Source of the DNA: Liolophura sinensis | Lineage: Eukaryota > Mollusca > Polyplacophora > Chitonida > Chitonidae | Assembly: GCF_032854445.1 (NCBI RefSeq) | Contig: NC_088302.1 | Coordinates: 34,503,979 to 34,567,978, forward strand | Length of the DNA stretch: 64,000 nucleotides | Reading direction: 5' to 3' | The notes under the pieces: generated by a model | Database searches by the model: none | Told to the model about the DNA's origin: nothing | What the model saw: the letters and a program-made list of their open reading frames with translations, nothing else | Translations under genes and position numbers: made by a program | In this document: positions 23,421 through 60,800 of the stretch, in pieces | Numbering within the stretch: the stretch's first letter is position 1 | How the letters are laid out: each line of letters begins with the position of its first letter

Positions 23421-25200
23421 AATACTTGAACGCAGTAGCATTTATATATGCAATGAAAAGTAACAATTACAGGTATCATAATACAATAGTACAACTCCGA
23501 AAAATGAAAAACTGCCATCATCAGGTGAACATTACAAATATCACCAATTCATTCTCCTGTATCTATATATTACAATTTAACAATTATTCTACATTTTGTG
23601 GCTTTGTCTCCATACCTGTATATACATCTGTAATGTTCACCATGAAATTAAGTTCTCCTGATGATGGCAAAATAAAGTGTCCCAAATGAACTTTTCGTAT
23701 TTTTTGGAGTTACAATACTCATGTATTATGTTACACTAATAAGTGGCGCACAAGGCTTTTGAAACACAGGTAATTTACAAGTCTTTGGAATTGGTTTTAT
23801 TTCTTTCAAACAGACACTTTCAAGTATCTACAATTGTATGTCAACATGTATTGGATGATTACGATAAAACATAATCTTGGGGCATGCGTTATATCTAGAC
23901 CACTAAAATCCAAGGGAGCCGTGCACATGTACATATGTGGTACCAGGAAACCAGAAGTCAGGCACACTACATGGTTGATCTGCAGTATGTCTTCACGGTA
24001 ACTATACCAAAATGAACTGTTTTAACTTAGCAGTCAGGAGAACTTGATCCCCTGAAATCATCTGGCAGGAATTTTGGGCATGTACACTTGCATATTAAAA
24101 AGAAAAAAAAAAAATTGGAGTCTCATTAAAAGTTATGGCAAGTTTGATTCTATACTGGGCAGTATTAAAACGATATCATTGCAACTTTTTCTAAACCACT
24201 GAACCTTAAAGTCATACCAGCCATGCTGATAGGCCAATCATCACCTAGCCCACTGACTATGCAAGCTTTCGATTTTTTTTTTTTCTAACTGGCACTAACG
24301 TTATTTGGAATCTCAATAGTTGTGATATCTGTTGCACATGTATGTATATGCCTGTATTTAGCCCTATAGTATTAATACTTCATCCTGTGTAGCAGAATCA
24401 CAAATATCAACAGTCACATGAGCCATTACAACTGACTTAAAGCTGGAAAGAAAGTACATGTACACTGTATTGTGCAATGAGCATCAGGTATGGGGAAATA
24501 CCGCTACTGAAAAGTAACTTTCCGTTAGCCATAACTCATGTGCTGTCATTTTTCTCACCAAGATACATCATAAGAAGCTCACGAGTCTAGTAGTTTCAAA
24601 TGTTCATGTACACACACTTGTAGCCTAGATAACCTGCCATACAACCTCCACACACTAAATTCTGGAAAAGACAACAATACGAAAGAATACTTAAATGACA
24701 ATAGTTACAGGGTATAATGTATGGCAGAACAAAGTTAGGCAATTTACATTTAGTCCTTGCCTATTGGAGATTAGTTATGGGTTAAGCTCAGGCGTTGAAT
24801 TTCTATAAATTCCTCTAAATCTCTATAAATGCATGATCTAAAAGTCTGCCTCAGAAAAGTGTATTTTCAGAGGCAAATAAATGTCATAAAATTACCTTTA
24901 GTGCTATAATTCACATTTGTCCAGAATCTTCGTCCCACTGTCAAAACAAACCTTTTCAGTAGTTTCAAAGACCTCTGAATTAAATCTATTTTGATTATAC
25001 CCTGCTGGTCTGAAGGAACATAGTACGAAGTCTGCTGGCCATTGCACATGATACAGTAACAGTGCTACATCCTACATGTATAACTGTTTGTACTAAATGA
25101 ACATTACAAAATCCTGCCAGAACAAACTGCAAAACCATACATGTAGACATACATTAGGAAGGATAGCACTTAAAACTGATATTCAAACAAATCACATTCA

Positions 25201-25472
25201 TAGGGGGGGCCTCCGTGGCTCAGTCGGTTAGCACGCTAGCGCAGCGTAATGACCCAGGAGCCTCTCACCAATGCGGTCGCTGTGAGTTCAAGTCCAGCTC
25301 ATGCTGGCTTCCTCTCCAGCCGTAAGTGGGAAGGTCTGCCAGCAACCTGCGGATGGTCGTGGGTTTCTCCCAGGCTCTACCCGGTTTCCACCCACCATAA
25401 TGCTGGCCGCCGTCGTATAAGTGAAATATTCTTGAGTACGGCGTAAAACACCAATCAAATAAATAAATAAAT
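25201..25472 (+). repeat. SINE-A, full length with target-site duplication
   Basis: The tRNA-derived head has box A (TGGCTCAGTCGGTTAGCACGC) and box B (GAGTTCAAGTCC). A body and an (AAAT)n tail follow. The flanks are a 12-bp direct repeat AAATCACATTCA (25189-25200 and 25473-25484). This is the best copy in the window and serves as its reference. The intact flanks suggest a fairly recent insertion. Confidence 0.95.
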
Positions 25473-27070
25473 AAATCACATTCACAGGAGTTACACTGGC
25501 AGAAAATGAGTAACTAGACACATACTGTTATAGATACCAGATAACATGACCTTTCTGTACATGTACATGAATACACCTTCTGTACAAAGCTACAGCTTGT
25601 GTTTTCATCATCATTGCATTACATATATCTTGAAAGAAACATTTACTTACAATATTTCTTGCAGGTTTTGGACACAAGTAAGAGTAACAAATGAGTTTTA
25701 CATGTACAGCTGTGTGGAAAAACTAACTGTCTTGTTCATGGACACATGCCAAATTCTGGCAAGACTTAAAAGTGACAGTTTACAATCTTAAGCTTTTTAA
25801 AGGATATAACGCTATCCCTTAAGGAGCCCATAAAGTAAAAAATGCAATGAAGTGGATAAAACATGAAAAAAGGCACCAGAACCATACATATTCTTTTAAT
25901 TTTTTGCTAACCAAGAAACAGCACAGAAGTAATTATTTTCCAAGGTGGGTTTTGATAATATAATTTCCAAACAGTTTTCACATTGTTTTGCGTGCCCCAA
26001 AATCCATTAAAATCCACAAGAATGGTTGTTCAACAGAGAAAGATTCACACAAATTAACTACATTCAAAGTTTTATGCTGACAAATAAGGGCAATTCTTAC
26101 AATAAAAGCATGTGATGTGACGTCACATTGCTTAGATATGCTCAGTTATAGCCACCTTAATTTGTTCTGCGTGCAGTAGAAAATGCATTCTATGGTGCAG
26201 CAAAAATGTAGGGGACCATTTCACCTGGCCTTTTCAATGGCATGGGTCTCATAACTTATATCTGCTCACTTTAAATTATCACAAATACACTGACACTCCC
26301 TTATGAACTACACCTTGAACCTTACACAGCAGGTTACTGCACTTTTACATATAACAGACATATCAATAACCTCCATTTATATACAAAATTGTTAGGTATT
26401 TCTACACAATACATATGGGCCTACATATTTTGTTACCCTTAATTTGGTCATCTTTTCTTATTCTTCTTTTCTTTTCAATTTGATGCTGTTAACTTCATGT
26501 ATCAAAAAGTTAAATTATAGGTGTTACAGGTATGTACAGGTATATCTGCATGCAATTCTGAGAAAAACTATCAATGTTGACTAGTTTGACCAAATGAGAC
26601 AAGTGTCTTGAAATCTAAAATGTTTATCAGAATAACAGGGAATGTAGCATTGCAGATGCAAAAACAAAAAAAAAAGACGATATCACTTGCAAATAATGTA
26701 TCTTTATCTCTGTATCATAATGAGAATGTCAAAAATTTGTGACAAATATATCCCACCAAGCAGTGAACAGTCCCAAAACCTGAACTACTTTCTCCGACAT
26801 GCACAAATAGGTCCTTAAATGGGTTACTTTACAAACATGTTACATCCTTACCATACAGCTAAAGAAGAAATATAAAAAAAGATACCAGTGCATTTTTACA
26901 AAAAAGGCGTGCTTGACATGTACATATATATGTACCATTTGCAAAACTTAATTCTACGCTTTTCTCCATTATTTTTGTTTTTCATTAACAATTTAATTAC
27001 CAAATGATGCAGATAAATTCTGAAATGATTGCAGTGTAAGAAGTATAGATCCATGTCCAGCATGTTGTAC

Positions 27071-28042
27071 CCATCCTCCAACTCCTCAAACTGTAGGATG
27101 GTTGGATGATGTAGCCATCCTCCAACTCCTCAAACTGTAGGATGGTTGGATGATGTAGCCATCCTCTACCTCAGACTGTAGGATGATATAGCCAGACTCA
27201 GTCCGTAGGATGGTTAGGTGATGTAGCCAGTCTCTACCTCAGACTGTAGGATAATATAGCCAGACTCAGACCCTAGGATGGTTGGATGATGTAGTCATCC
27301 TCTACCTCAGACTGTAGGATGATATAGCCAGACTGAGTCTGTAGGATGGTTGGATGATGTAGTCATCCTCTACCTCAGACTGTAGGATGATATAGCCAGA
27401 CTCAGTCCGTAGGATGGTTGGGTGATGTAGCCAGTCTCTACCTCAGACTGTAGGATGATATAGCCAGACTCAGACCCTAGGATGGTTGGATGATGTAGTC
27501 ATCCTCTACCTCAGACTGTAGGATGATATAGCCAGACTCAGTCTGTAGGATGGTTGGATGATGTAGTCATCCTCTACCTCCTCAGACTGTAGGATGATAT
27601 AGCCAGACTCAGTCCGTAGGATGGTTGGGTGATGTAGTCATCCTCTACCTCAGACTGTAGGATGATATAGCCACACTCTGCCTGAAGGATGGTTGGATGA
27701 TGTAGTCATCCTCTACCTCCTCAGACTGTAGGATGATATAGCCACACTCAGTCTGTAGGATGGTTGGGTAATGTAGCCATTCTCTACCTCAGACTGTAGG
27801 ATAATATAGCCAGACTCAGACCGTAGGATGGTTGGATGATGTAACCATCCTCTACCTCCTCAGACTGTAGGATGATATAGCCAGACTGAGTCTGTAGGAT
27901 GGTTGGGTAATGTAGCCATTCTCTACCTCAGACTGTAGGATAATATAGCCAGACTCAGGCCGTAGGATGGTTGGATGATGTAACCATCCTCTACCGCCTC
28001 AGACTGTAGGATGATATAGCAAGACTCAGTCTGTAGGATGGA
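27071..28042. repeat. About 68-bp minisatellite beyond the MEK 3' end
   Basis: About fourteen units are built from CATCCTCTACCTCAGACTG, TAGGATGATATAGCCAGACT and AGGATGGTTGGATGATGTAG. Some units gain 3 bp (CTCCTC). The first two units are short variants. Each unit contains inverted pieces (AGACTCAGTCT; CATCC against GGATG), so single strands could fold into repeated hairpins. It lies about 1.6 kb beyond the MEK stop codon. Confidence 0.92.
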
Positions 28043-29620
28043 CTCAGTCTATATGAAATATTAATATACACATGCAGCCATCCTCCACAATCTGCAGGTT
28101 AACACTCTCCTTCACATACATGTAAGTTGAGGATAAATACAAAGCTTCAGCAGCAGAACACATAACAGACAATCAAGTGAACACCTGAAGCTCTGTTCAT
28201 GATGTATAGTCAAGAATCACATTAGTATTGTACTTCACCTCAAGTTTTTGCAAGTGACACATCTTACTTGATTTCTGACTGATTTATCCACGTCATTAGG
28301 TCATTTTAATAATTCAGAGCTTTCTGTGAAGTTTGATATATTTTTTTTTATCACAATAACCTAAGTGTTAGCATCAAAATATCATTTTAAGGCCTTTATG
28401 TTCTTCTGAAAGCGCACTTTGACCATATCAAACTTTAGGTTAACCACATTTTCTCGTTATTATGTTTGTTTCTTTTATGCATAACCTTTAACTTTTTCTG
28501 CTGGGTGCAATGTCTTTGTCTTGTTGAACAGTAACAATATCAGAATCCAAACTGCACAGAAAGCACTGACCTAAACATATGTCTACAGTTCTACACTACT
28601 GCAACAATTTACACCTACATGTGTGTCCATCGAAACTATCTCACTTCAAAATGTACCAACAAGCACCTGTCGGTGAATAAAGTAGAGCATCCCAACTGTA
28701 ACACTGTAACCGGAATCAAGACCGCTTTATGTTTTTACTGTTTCAAATGGAGATTCAGAGACCTGAATATAGCAGTGGTATACATGTACAAGAATCCAGA
28801 AAAGTCGTTGAACTGGTGTGTGTGATCAGAGTTATTTGAACAACAGACAAGAAGAACATGGTCTATATATCAAAACTCAATCTTTTTGTTTTGTCTTTAG
28901 TTGTCTTAATACTTAATACTCCATGTTCATGTGTAGAATCAATTCGTACATATGCGATACCAAAAGTAAATTAACACTATTTCACGAGAAATCCATACAT
29001 GAACAACCCAGGAACAGTGCATGTGCGCATTAATATATTTTGTTCGAGTTTGTTTTTTGGTTCCTTTTTTCATTTTTTTTTTTTTTTTGTTTGTTGTTTT
29101 TTTTTTAAAAGCATTTGTAGCAGACGTTAAATAACATGCACAGATACAGTAGGATGGTTAACACTTGATTAGAACATAACAAAAGGTATAGGTAACAAAT
29201 AACAAATGCACAGCATGTAACTAGCCTCTAAACCAGCCTGCCCATTTAAACCTGCAACATTCTGCACATAAACACTGTTGTTTCTGAGCTCTGTTCAACA
29301 GAACAGAATGTTAAAATTTACACAGCTGAGCTCGAGTCTGGCAGTTCCTTGTTAAATCCATGAAACCTGAAGTCTTGCGAAAAAAAAATTATACACCTCA
29401 CAAAAGCTTTCCTGACAAAATGCCAGAACGCAACACCTATGTGTACACATATGTGCTTGGCTAATCTAATTGCAAGAATAACAGTGTAACAGTGAGTGTA
29501 CGCTTCCACGCACGCACGCACATACACACACACGATTGCTCCTCCAGTGCCGGACAGCACACTTCTCATCATCCATTGTGTCCATATTCAGCTGCTGTCC
29601 CCCGAACTTGCCCACAAACT

Positions 29621-54436
<24,816 letters not shown>

Positions 54437-56454
54437 CTGTCTTTTTCAAGCGTCCACACCTAAATTACAGTCAGTCCAGCATAAGGGCAACAAGGTGCCT
54501 TCGAACAAACCACGGCCGAAGTCTCCTGTCGTCTTTTGGACGCTGATTAATTAATTCTTATTCGCATTTTTCTTCCCCTTCCCATCGATTAAACCGTTCG
54601 GCCGGATGACAGCACAACCCATAATGCTAAACCAGTGAGAAACATGAATATTCATTACAATTTCCCATAGAAACTCGAGGCGTCTGCTCATGAGATATGG
54701 CGAGACTTCCGCTTTAAGAGAGTAGCCTAGATACAGGGCACGACTTAATGAACACAAATATTCTAAAGGGACTTGGACGCATTGATTAGCGCATTTGAAC
54801 TACACGAATCCCGGATAACAGAAACCATGTAAACACCACAGTAAAACTATTAAAACCTTTTCACTGTGATGAAAATCCTCAAATGGACTTGAGACTAACC
54901 AATGTCTGTAACTTCGGAACTTCAATATTATGACAGTCACACTTGCGATTAAGAAAAGCAACAATTACCGACGGGGTCGAGGCATTTTAATTACAGCTGC
55001 TGGATATATTATGAGAACGTTTGACCTAACCCAAAGAGTGATTACGTGATTTCCTATATAGTTAGGTAAAAATTAAAGGCCCAAATCATCGGAATAGATT
55101 GTACACGGAAAGAATACTATACAATTTATCTTTCTTTGTTGCTACACAGGCAGAAAATTACCAGTAATCCATATATACACGTACTTCCACGATTTAACTG
55201 AATAATGGTGGTGTGTGCGTTTGTTTGTTGTTGTTGTTTTTTTTTTGTTACATTACAATGACCATGCCCATGATTTGTTCAAACTATATTATGTTGTTGT
55301 TGTTGTTGTTTATATGTCCCATACAGTGTGTTACAGAATCAAGCCTTTTTGTGTCACGGTGAAATAAAATTGGTCGGGGAGAGGGGGGATTTCAACTTTA
55401 TTTTCTCGAAAATGCGACTTTTTATCGAAATTTCGACTCTCATCTAGTCCATACTGACTTTCTGAGGAATTTCAAGGGATTTGCGCGCACTTTATGGGCA
55501 TCCATCTGTATATATCTGTAAATTAAAAAAATATTTTCTAAACTACTATATCTTATAATGATGAGAAAATGTCTTAATATAATATCTTGTAATTAAGAGT
55601 TACTTTCTCGTAATTGTGAGAAAACTATCCATTGCTTACTACTGTCTCGATTGTAATTACTGTTTAGACAGTTTTCTCAGAATTACGAGGTACTTTATTA
55701 TTGAACGCCTTGAAATCGTCTTAATCATACAGCGGCCTTGACTGCTAATGTGCGAGCACGAACAGTTTTTGACACATTTTTCTGGGTAAAAAGCAGCTGA
55801 AAATCGTATAGTCCCCACCTGACCTCAAAGTTTGTTTTTAGAGATAATCAAGGCCTTATTACCTTGTCTGAAAAATGTCACTTTGGTCCTGTAGTTCACC
55901 TTTGGCCTTGACTTTTTGACAAAGGCTACACTGGTCTTTTCCGATCAATCCACGACATTACATTTGACCTGAACGTTGACCTTAACTACCAAAGTCTCTG
56001 CAGCTTAGGATTGTGCCCGACCAGTTCTCAGGTGACACCGACACGTAGAAAATATATACACACATGTATTTAGTGCACTTAACAGCTGAGTAATGTATAC
56101 ACTGCACGTAAACAATTAATGTAAGTCGATTTTATATTTTGACCATATAATATTATACACTTAACAAGATAGAATATGTATATGTGGTACACAAATTACT
56201 CTGTTTACTTGCAAAATTACAGAACCAATTTCCTAATTATTCACAAATGATCTCTACTGAATTTAACTTTGTGAGCTATGTACAATGTAATTTTGAAACT
56301 TTATGGTGAATTATAAATTCTAATATTAATCCAAATGTTTCATTCCATAAATAATATCTGATGTCTGCAATAAAAATGTGATGCACAACTGGTTTTCCTC
56401 AGTACCCGACGTTTAGTATGGTTTGTAGGGCTTATAATAAAGGCTACAACTCAC
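54437..56454. promoter_or_regulatory. Shared upstream region of the divergent MEK and RPL17 genes
   Basis: About 2 kb between the MEK start codon and the RPL17 leader exon holds no exon I can support. The first 350 bp beside MEK (54440-54790) is richer in CG and probably contains its 5' UTR and promoter; no clear TATA box was found. A GTGTCACGGTG repeat fragment occupies 55351-55445. Confidence 0.4.
55351..55445. repeat. One-ended relative of the AGTGTCAC element
   Basis: GTGTCACGGTGAAATAAAAT followed by CGAAATTTCGAC-type motifs matches the inverted right end of 8279-8583. No opposite terminus was found. Confidence 0.5.
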
Positions 56455-56513
56455 ATTTCTTTTTCCGCTCCCAGGATACATCAGAGGTCCTTTTCTTCCG
56501 GTCGACCATAAAG
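56455..56513 (+). promoter_or_regulatory. RPL17: Probable non-coding TOP leader exon of RPL17
   Basis: A pyrimidine run TTTCTTTTTCCGCTCCC (56456 onward) precedes a short stretch ending at a consensus donor AAAG|gtgagg (56514). The RPL17 start-codon exon has an acceptor just upstream (ctttcag before AACCACG), so an upstream leader exon is needed. Vertebrate ribosomal-protein genes start in such terminal oligopyrimidine tracts. The exact start site is unknown. Confidence 0.6.
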
Positions 56514-57059
56514 GTGAGGCACAATCTCGGAGTTGTGTGCCTCAATCGAATGCATATCTACCTCATATAATGTCCATCGTGAAATAAAAATACCGCTGAC
56601 GGCGGCGAGAAGTACATTACTGAAGTGCCCAGTGAGATATTTGTCACTGAGATTAAGAAAATCATTCTGAGGGTTCCAATGTAGATGGTACCGAGGATGT
56701 AGTCAACGTGTTTAAGTGTAGGCTTCCGAACCAATGTTGTTTGTCTGGTGTTTCCTGCGAAAGTGGAACAGTTTGTTACATTTTATGCCGGTTAATTTTG
56801 TGGCTTTGTGTGGCACGTGCCAATTGTTCTACAATCCTGGTAGAAGTGATTTTATTTAGACATTTACTGATGGATGGAGATAATTTCTTCGCCAGAAACT
56901 GTATGATAGACATTCACTGGTCATATTGATCTTCCACCCCATCACCCTAACATTCAGGTTTGAGACTTGTCCTGCTCTAAGCAGATGAAAGTTTGCCTGT
57001 CAGTGTCGTCATACTCATAATTCTAGATAAAACGAGGATCACACGATCCCAGTGCCATT

Positions 57060-57300
57060 GAAACTAGGCCTACTTCTGGCCGAGTGGTTAGCCCCGTAAG
57101 ACTACAACCCCTTTCCTTATGTTGGCCTAGCTTCGTTGGAGTCTTGACGTTAACAGTATTAATTAATGGTCCAAGCCCATTCTATTTGTTATCGAACAAG
57201 TCTCGTGCAAATAAAGGATGCCAACCTAAAGACCTGCTTTCCGCACCCACTGCACCACCATCATAAGTCCCTACTTGCTTTTGCGTAGACTGCAACCTTC
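57060..57300 (+). repeat. Possible tRNA-derived SINE remnant
   Basis: CTGGCCGAGTGGTTAGCCCC resembles a tRNA box A and is followed by a body without clear box B or tail. Seen once in the window, so the assignment is weak. Confidence 0.3.
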
Positions 57301-57876
57301 TTGTGTACTGTCCTAAATATGCAGATGTTGTCCTCTCTGTGATGTGATTTGAGATAATCCCTGTCCATTCTATGTCCCATGTATATCACTTCAGTGCAAA
57401 AGTGCACTGGATCAAAACTTCTCTGCATATATGGCCTGCATATATCTTTCACTGCATTACCCCATGTGGGTGCCTACGCAGAAAAAACAAAACAAACCAG
57501 CTGTCTATGAGTATTACCAGGTGAATTCAAACATGACAATCATTATGGCAGACTGGGAAAATGATTTTTTTGTCAACTGGAGTGATTGTCATAGAGCTGT
57601 TTTCATTCATTTAGTCAGGTTAGTTTATCCTGGAAAACAGTCAGTTGTTGGTGATTGGTTCTATTCACTAAAACATGGGCAACTGTTTTGAATGGAAAGT
57701 TTACCCCTCTACGCAACTAAGCTTGTCAAGGTACCTAGCAAAAGGCTGTGGCACATCTGGTTTCCTCCACATTTAAACTTGACTATTGCTGTATAAGCAG
57801 CTGCAAAATTGTGGGATATGATATCAAACTAAACACTGTTGAATTTTGCAATAACGTTGTTACTTTCAGAACCACG

Positions 57877-60800
57877 ATGGTTCGTTATGCAGCGGAGCCC
57901 GAGAACCCTGCCAAATGTAAGCTATGTTTTGTACACGATATTGCCAGGAGGTTGACATTATGCTGATTTTGACAATCCTTTATGTGTAATATGTAAGGTT
58001 TGGTTACCTCTAAAGCTTAATGACATTCCACAACCTGTTAAATTTGTATTTTATCTGGTTGTCACTTTTATCTGATATAGGAAACATTTTGCGTTCATAG
58101 AATTAAAGCCTATGTGTATACAATGGAAGATAATTACACCCCTGAGAGTCAAAGTAATTTCCCGAAATTTTCATTTACTGTTCATAGTCCTTGGTATTAT
58201 TTAAAAAATATATTTGCTAAAAGTGAAATATTACTTTTTGTATTTACAGCGGCAAAGGCGAGGGGTTCATACTTAAGAGTACACTTTAAGGTAAGTCTGG
58301 AAGGATGTTTGTTTTACTGTAAGAGATTTACTGGCTAGGCGTTCTGAATATTTCACGTTAATAGCACATATCAGAATTTGGGATCTTCAAATTAAAAAGA
58401 GTATTTATCAGCCATTTCAAACTCCAACATCTTAATGGTGTTGGTAAATTTGGGTGAAAAAATATTTTTGATAACTGGCATGGGAAAGATGAAAGTGAAT
58501 AGTGCTTCGAGATTGCAGAAATCCAAACAAATCACTCATATGAGTGCGTAGCAAACAGACGACGAGGTGAAAGATAACATGGGAAGGTATAGGGAAATGA
58601 ACAACATTAAGAGAGGTATGGCTGAAATTAACCAAAAAATTATAGTATGTAAGACAACAGAACAATGTGCACAACACATATAAATTGAAAGGAGATCTGT
58701 TTTTGTTTTTTTTTTGATGCAAATTATGCTGTGTGAATTGATACGGAAGTTTATATTCTGATTGTATAGTGGTAGGATAGAGAACATGGATTGCAAATCT
58801 CAGGTCGATGCCACAAAGTTGATTTTGACTTGATTTGAAATTTGTTTTAGATACTTATTTATGGACTGAACGAGCTCAGATTGAGATCATCTAATAAGTG
58901 TTAACAAAAATTAAAACTTAAGTGCTTCCAAATGACCTATAGTCTGTGTAATCAGTAGGTAGGGTAGCGATGATGATTGGAACTTGCCCTCTCTGACACC
59001 TGCTGAGATGTGGTTCCCAATGTACTCGAACCAATCTGAGCTGATTAAGCTGCACTTTAAGTCTGCAGTTTTCCAGATTATGCATTCCCTCCATCCTGGG
59101 ACATAAAAGAAATTAAGTTGGTTGAAGAAATCAAATCACTTTACTGACAAAGTTAATTTGGTACACTGTTTGATAGGTTTTGAGTATACTGTACGTAATT
59201 AAATCTGTGACATACACAGTGTTATGATAGAACAATTCGCCTAATGGTTAAAGCAGGCCTCAACGAGGGGATCAGAAAATCGTTCTCCCAGATTTTCAGC
59301 CAGGAGAGGTCAAGGGGATCTTTCGATCAGCTTGATTGATCACCTTAAACTTACATAGTTTGTCTAATCCTGAATTGTGCATTCTTTTTGACGATTTTTC
59401 TGTATTGCGGGGGACGTCACCCTCTAGAAAGGTGTGTGGGAACCCCAAACTCACACATTAGCTTCACATACTGAATCCAGAAAGGTCTTGTGTCAATGGT
59501 TGTATTTCATGGTTCATATACCCATTTTGCCGTGTAAAGATAATGGGCCCAAATGTACAAGCTGTATGTTTTTTTCATTTAAGGAATCGGGTTTGATCGT
59601 GTTTTACAGAAAACTCATACAGAGAATTGTCATATATTTGTATGGATTTTAATAATGTTCTTTGATTGATTTTAGCGTGGTGAAAGTGGTCCTTAAAATA
59701 TTATTCATTAAAATCGATGTTCTGTTTCGAAGTCATTTTTCAAACCAGGTGGGGTCTAACAAACTCCTCACAGATTTTTAACATTTATTTGGGATTAAGA
59801 AACAAAACATTTCATTGGTCATGCAATTTTCGCTGAGCCAATCATAGGTCACATTAAATATAAGTTGTCTACGCTCACTGATGCAAGCAGCCATTTTCAT
59901 TTTACCAACATTGTTGATCAGTTCTTTTTCTATTTAAACTAGCATAAAGTTTGTGCAGATTTTCCTGTAAATAAACTAAATTTAGCTATTTGCAACCTGC
60001 TGAAAGCACATTGTACTTGCGAACACGTAAAATTATCGTTCCCCAGGAGTTCACATGGTGATCAAAAATTCGTTCCACTGAACTTATGCCTGGTTCGATC
60101 ACCTCTTGTGTCCAGGCCTGTTAAAGTGTCTGTCTGAAGTCGGGAGACCTGGGTTAAAACCCAGGTGACGTCATACAAAAAACATTTAAAATGATAGGGT
60201 ACTTCCTCACTTGGCACTCAGCACTGAGAGGTCAGAGTAAGGAAATATGACTGGTTGACCCAGTGTCAGTATGTGGCTGGGTGGAATGTCGTGTTTGGTG
60301 TCGTCTGCATGATAACTTAGTGGCTTCAGCACTCGCACATAGTGACTCGTCCTACTTTTATTACTGAAAGACAGTTAAGAACGATGCAAAACCCCACTAG
60401 CATGGGGTAACATTCATACAGCACTGTTGTTCTCTTGTACAGAATCTTTGCTGTCATGGTTACGAGTCTCAAATCCAATAACAGCACTGGACGATAAATG
60501 AGTCATGTTAGGAAATAAGCTGCTGGACATTTCTAGCATCCAGTAGTATTTTTATAGTCTTAACTATTTAGTATTGTTATGTAAATAACATTGGCAAATT
60601 TTCCAACTACAAAAATTATCCAAAGGTTCTGTCAGGTATCTCAAATGTTACGTGAAAATTATTTTCAGGCTTAAACTGTAAAAGAACCATAGTGAATTGT
60701 CAATTTGTTTGCTTAGCTTTATAATAGCTGTGGCAATGATGATTGGAACTTGCCCTCTCTGACACCTGCTGAGATGTGGTTCCCAATGTACTCGAACCAA

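Larger units (their letters stand above)
21972..29620. other. Region between the convergent coiled-coil and MEK genes
   Basis: No exon is recognised on either strand. It contains the 79-bp and 68-bp minisatellites, a SINE-B copy (23205-23420), a full SINE-A (25201-25472) and poly-T near 29066-29107. It must also hold both genes' 3' UTRs, whose ends I could not fix. Confidence 0.6.

Noticed and set aside
25207-25290. tRNA gene, from good A and B boxes
   Set aside because: The sequence continues into the SINE body and A-rich tail and is flanked by a target duplication; there is no acceptor-stem closure.
25288-25521. Minus-strand protein with an EYFTYTTAASIMVGG string, also seen near 5730, 12101, 16644, 30161 and 49639
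   Set aside because: All of these fall on SINE-A copies; the shared peptide is translated repeat.
27071-28042. CRISPR-like array
   Set aside because: Units are contiguous variants of one sequence with no unique spacers, in a eukaryotic genome; it is a minisatellite.
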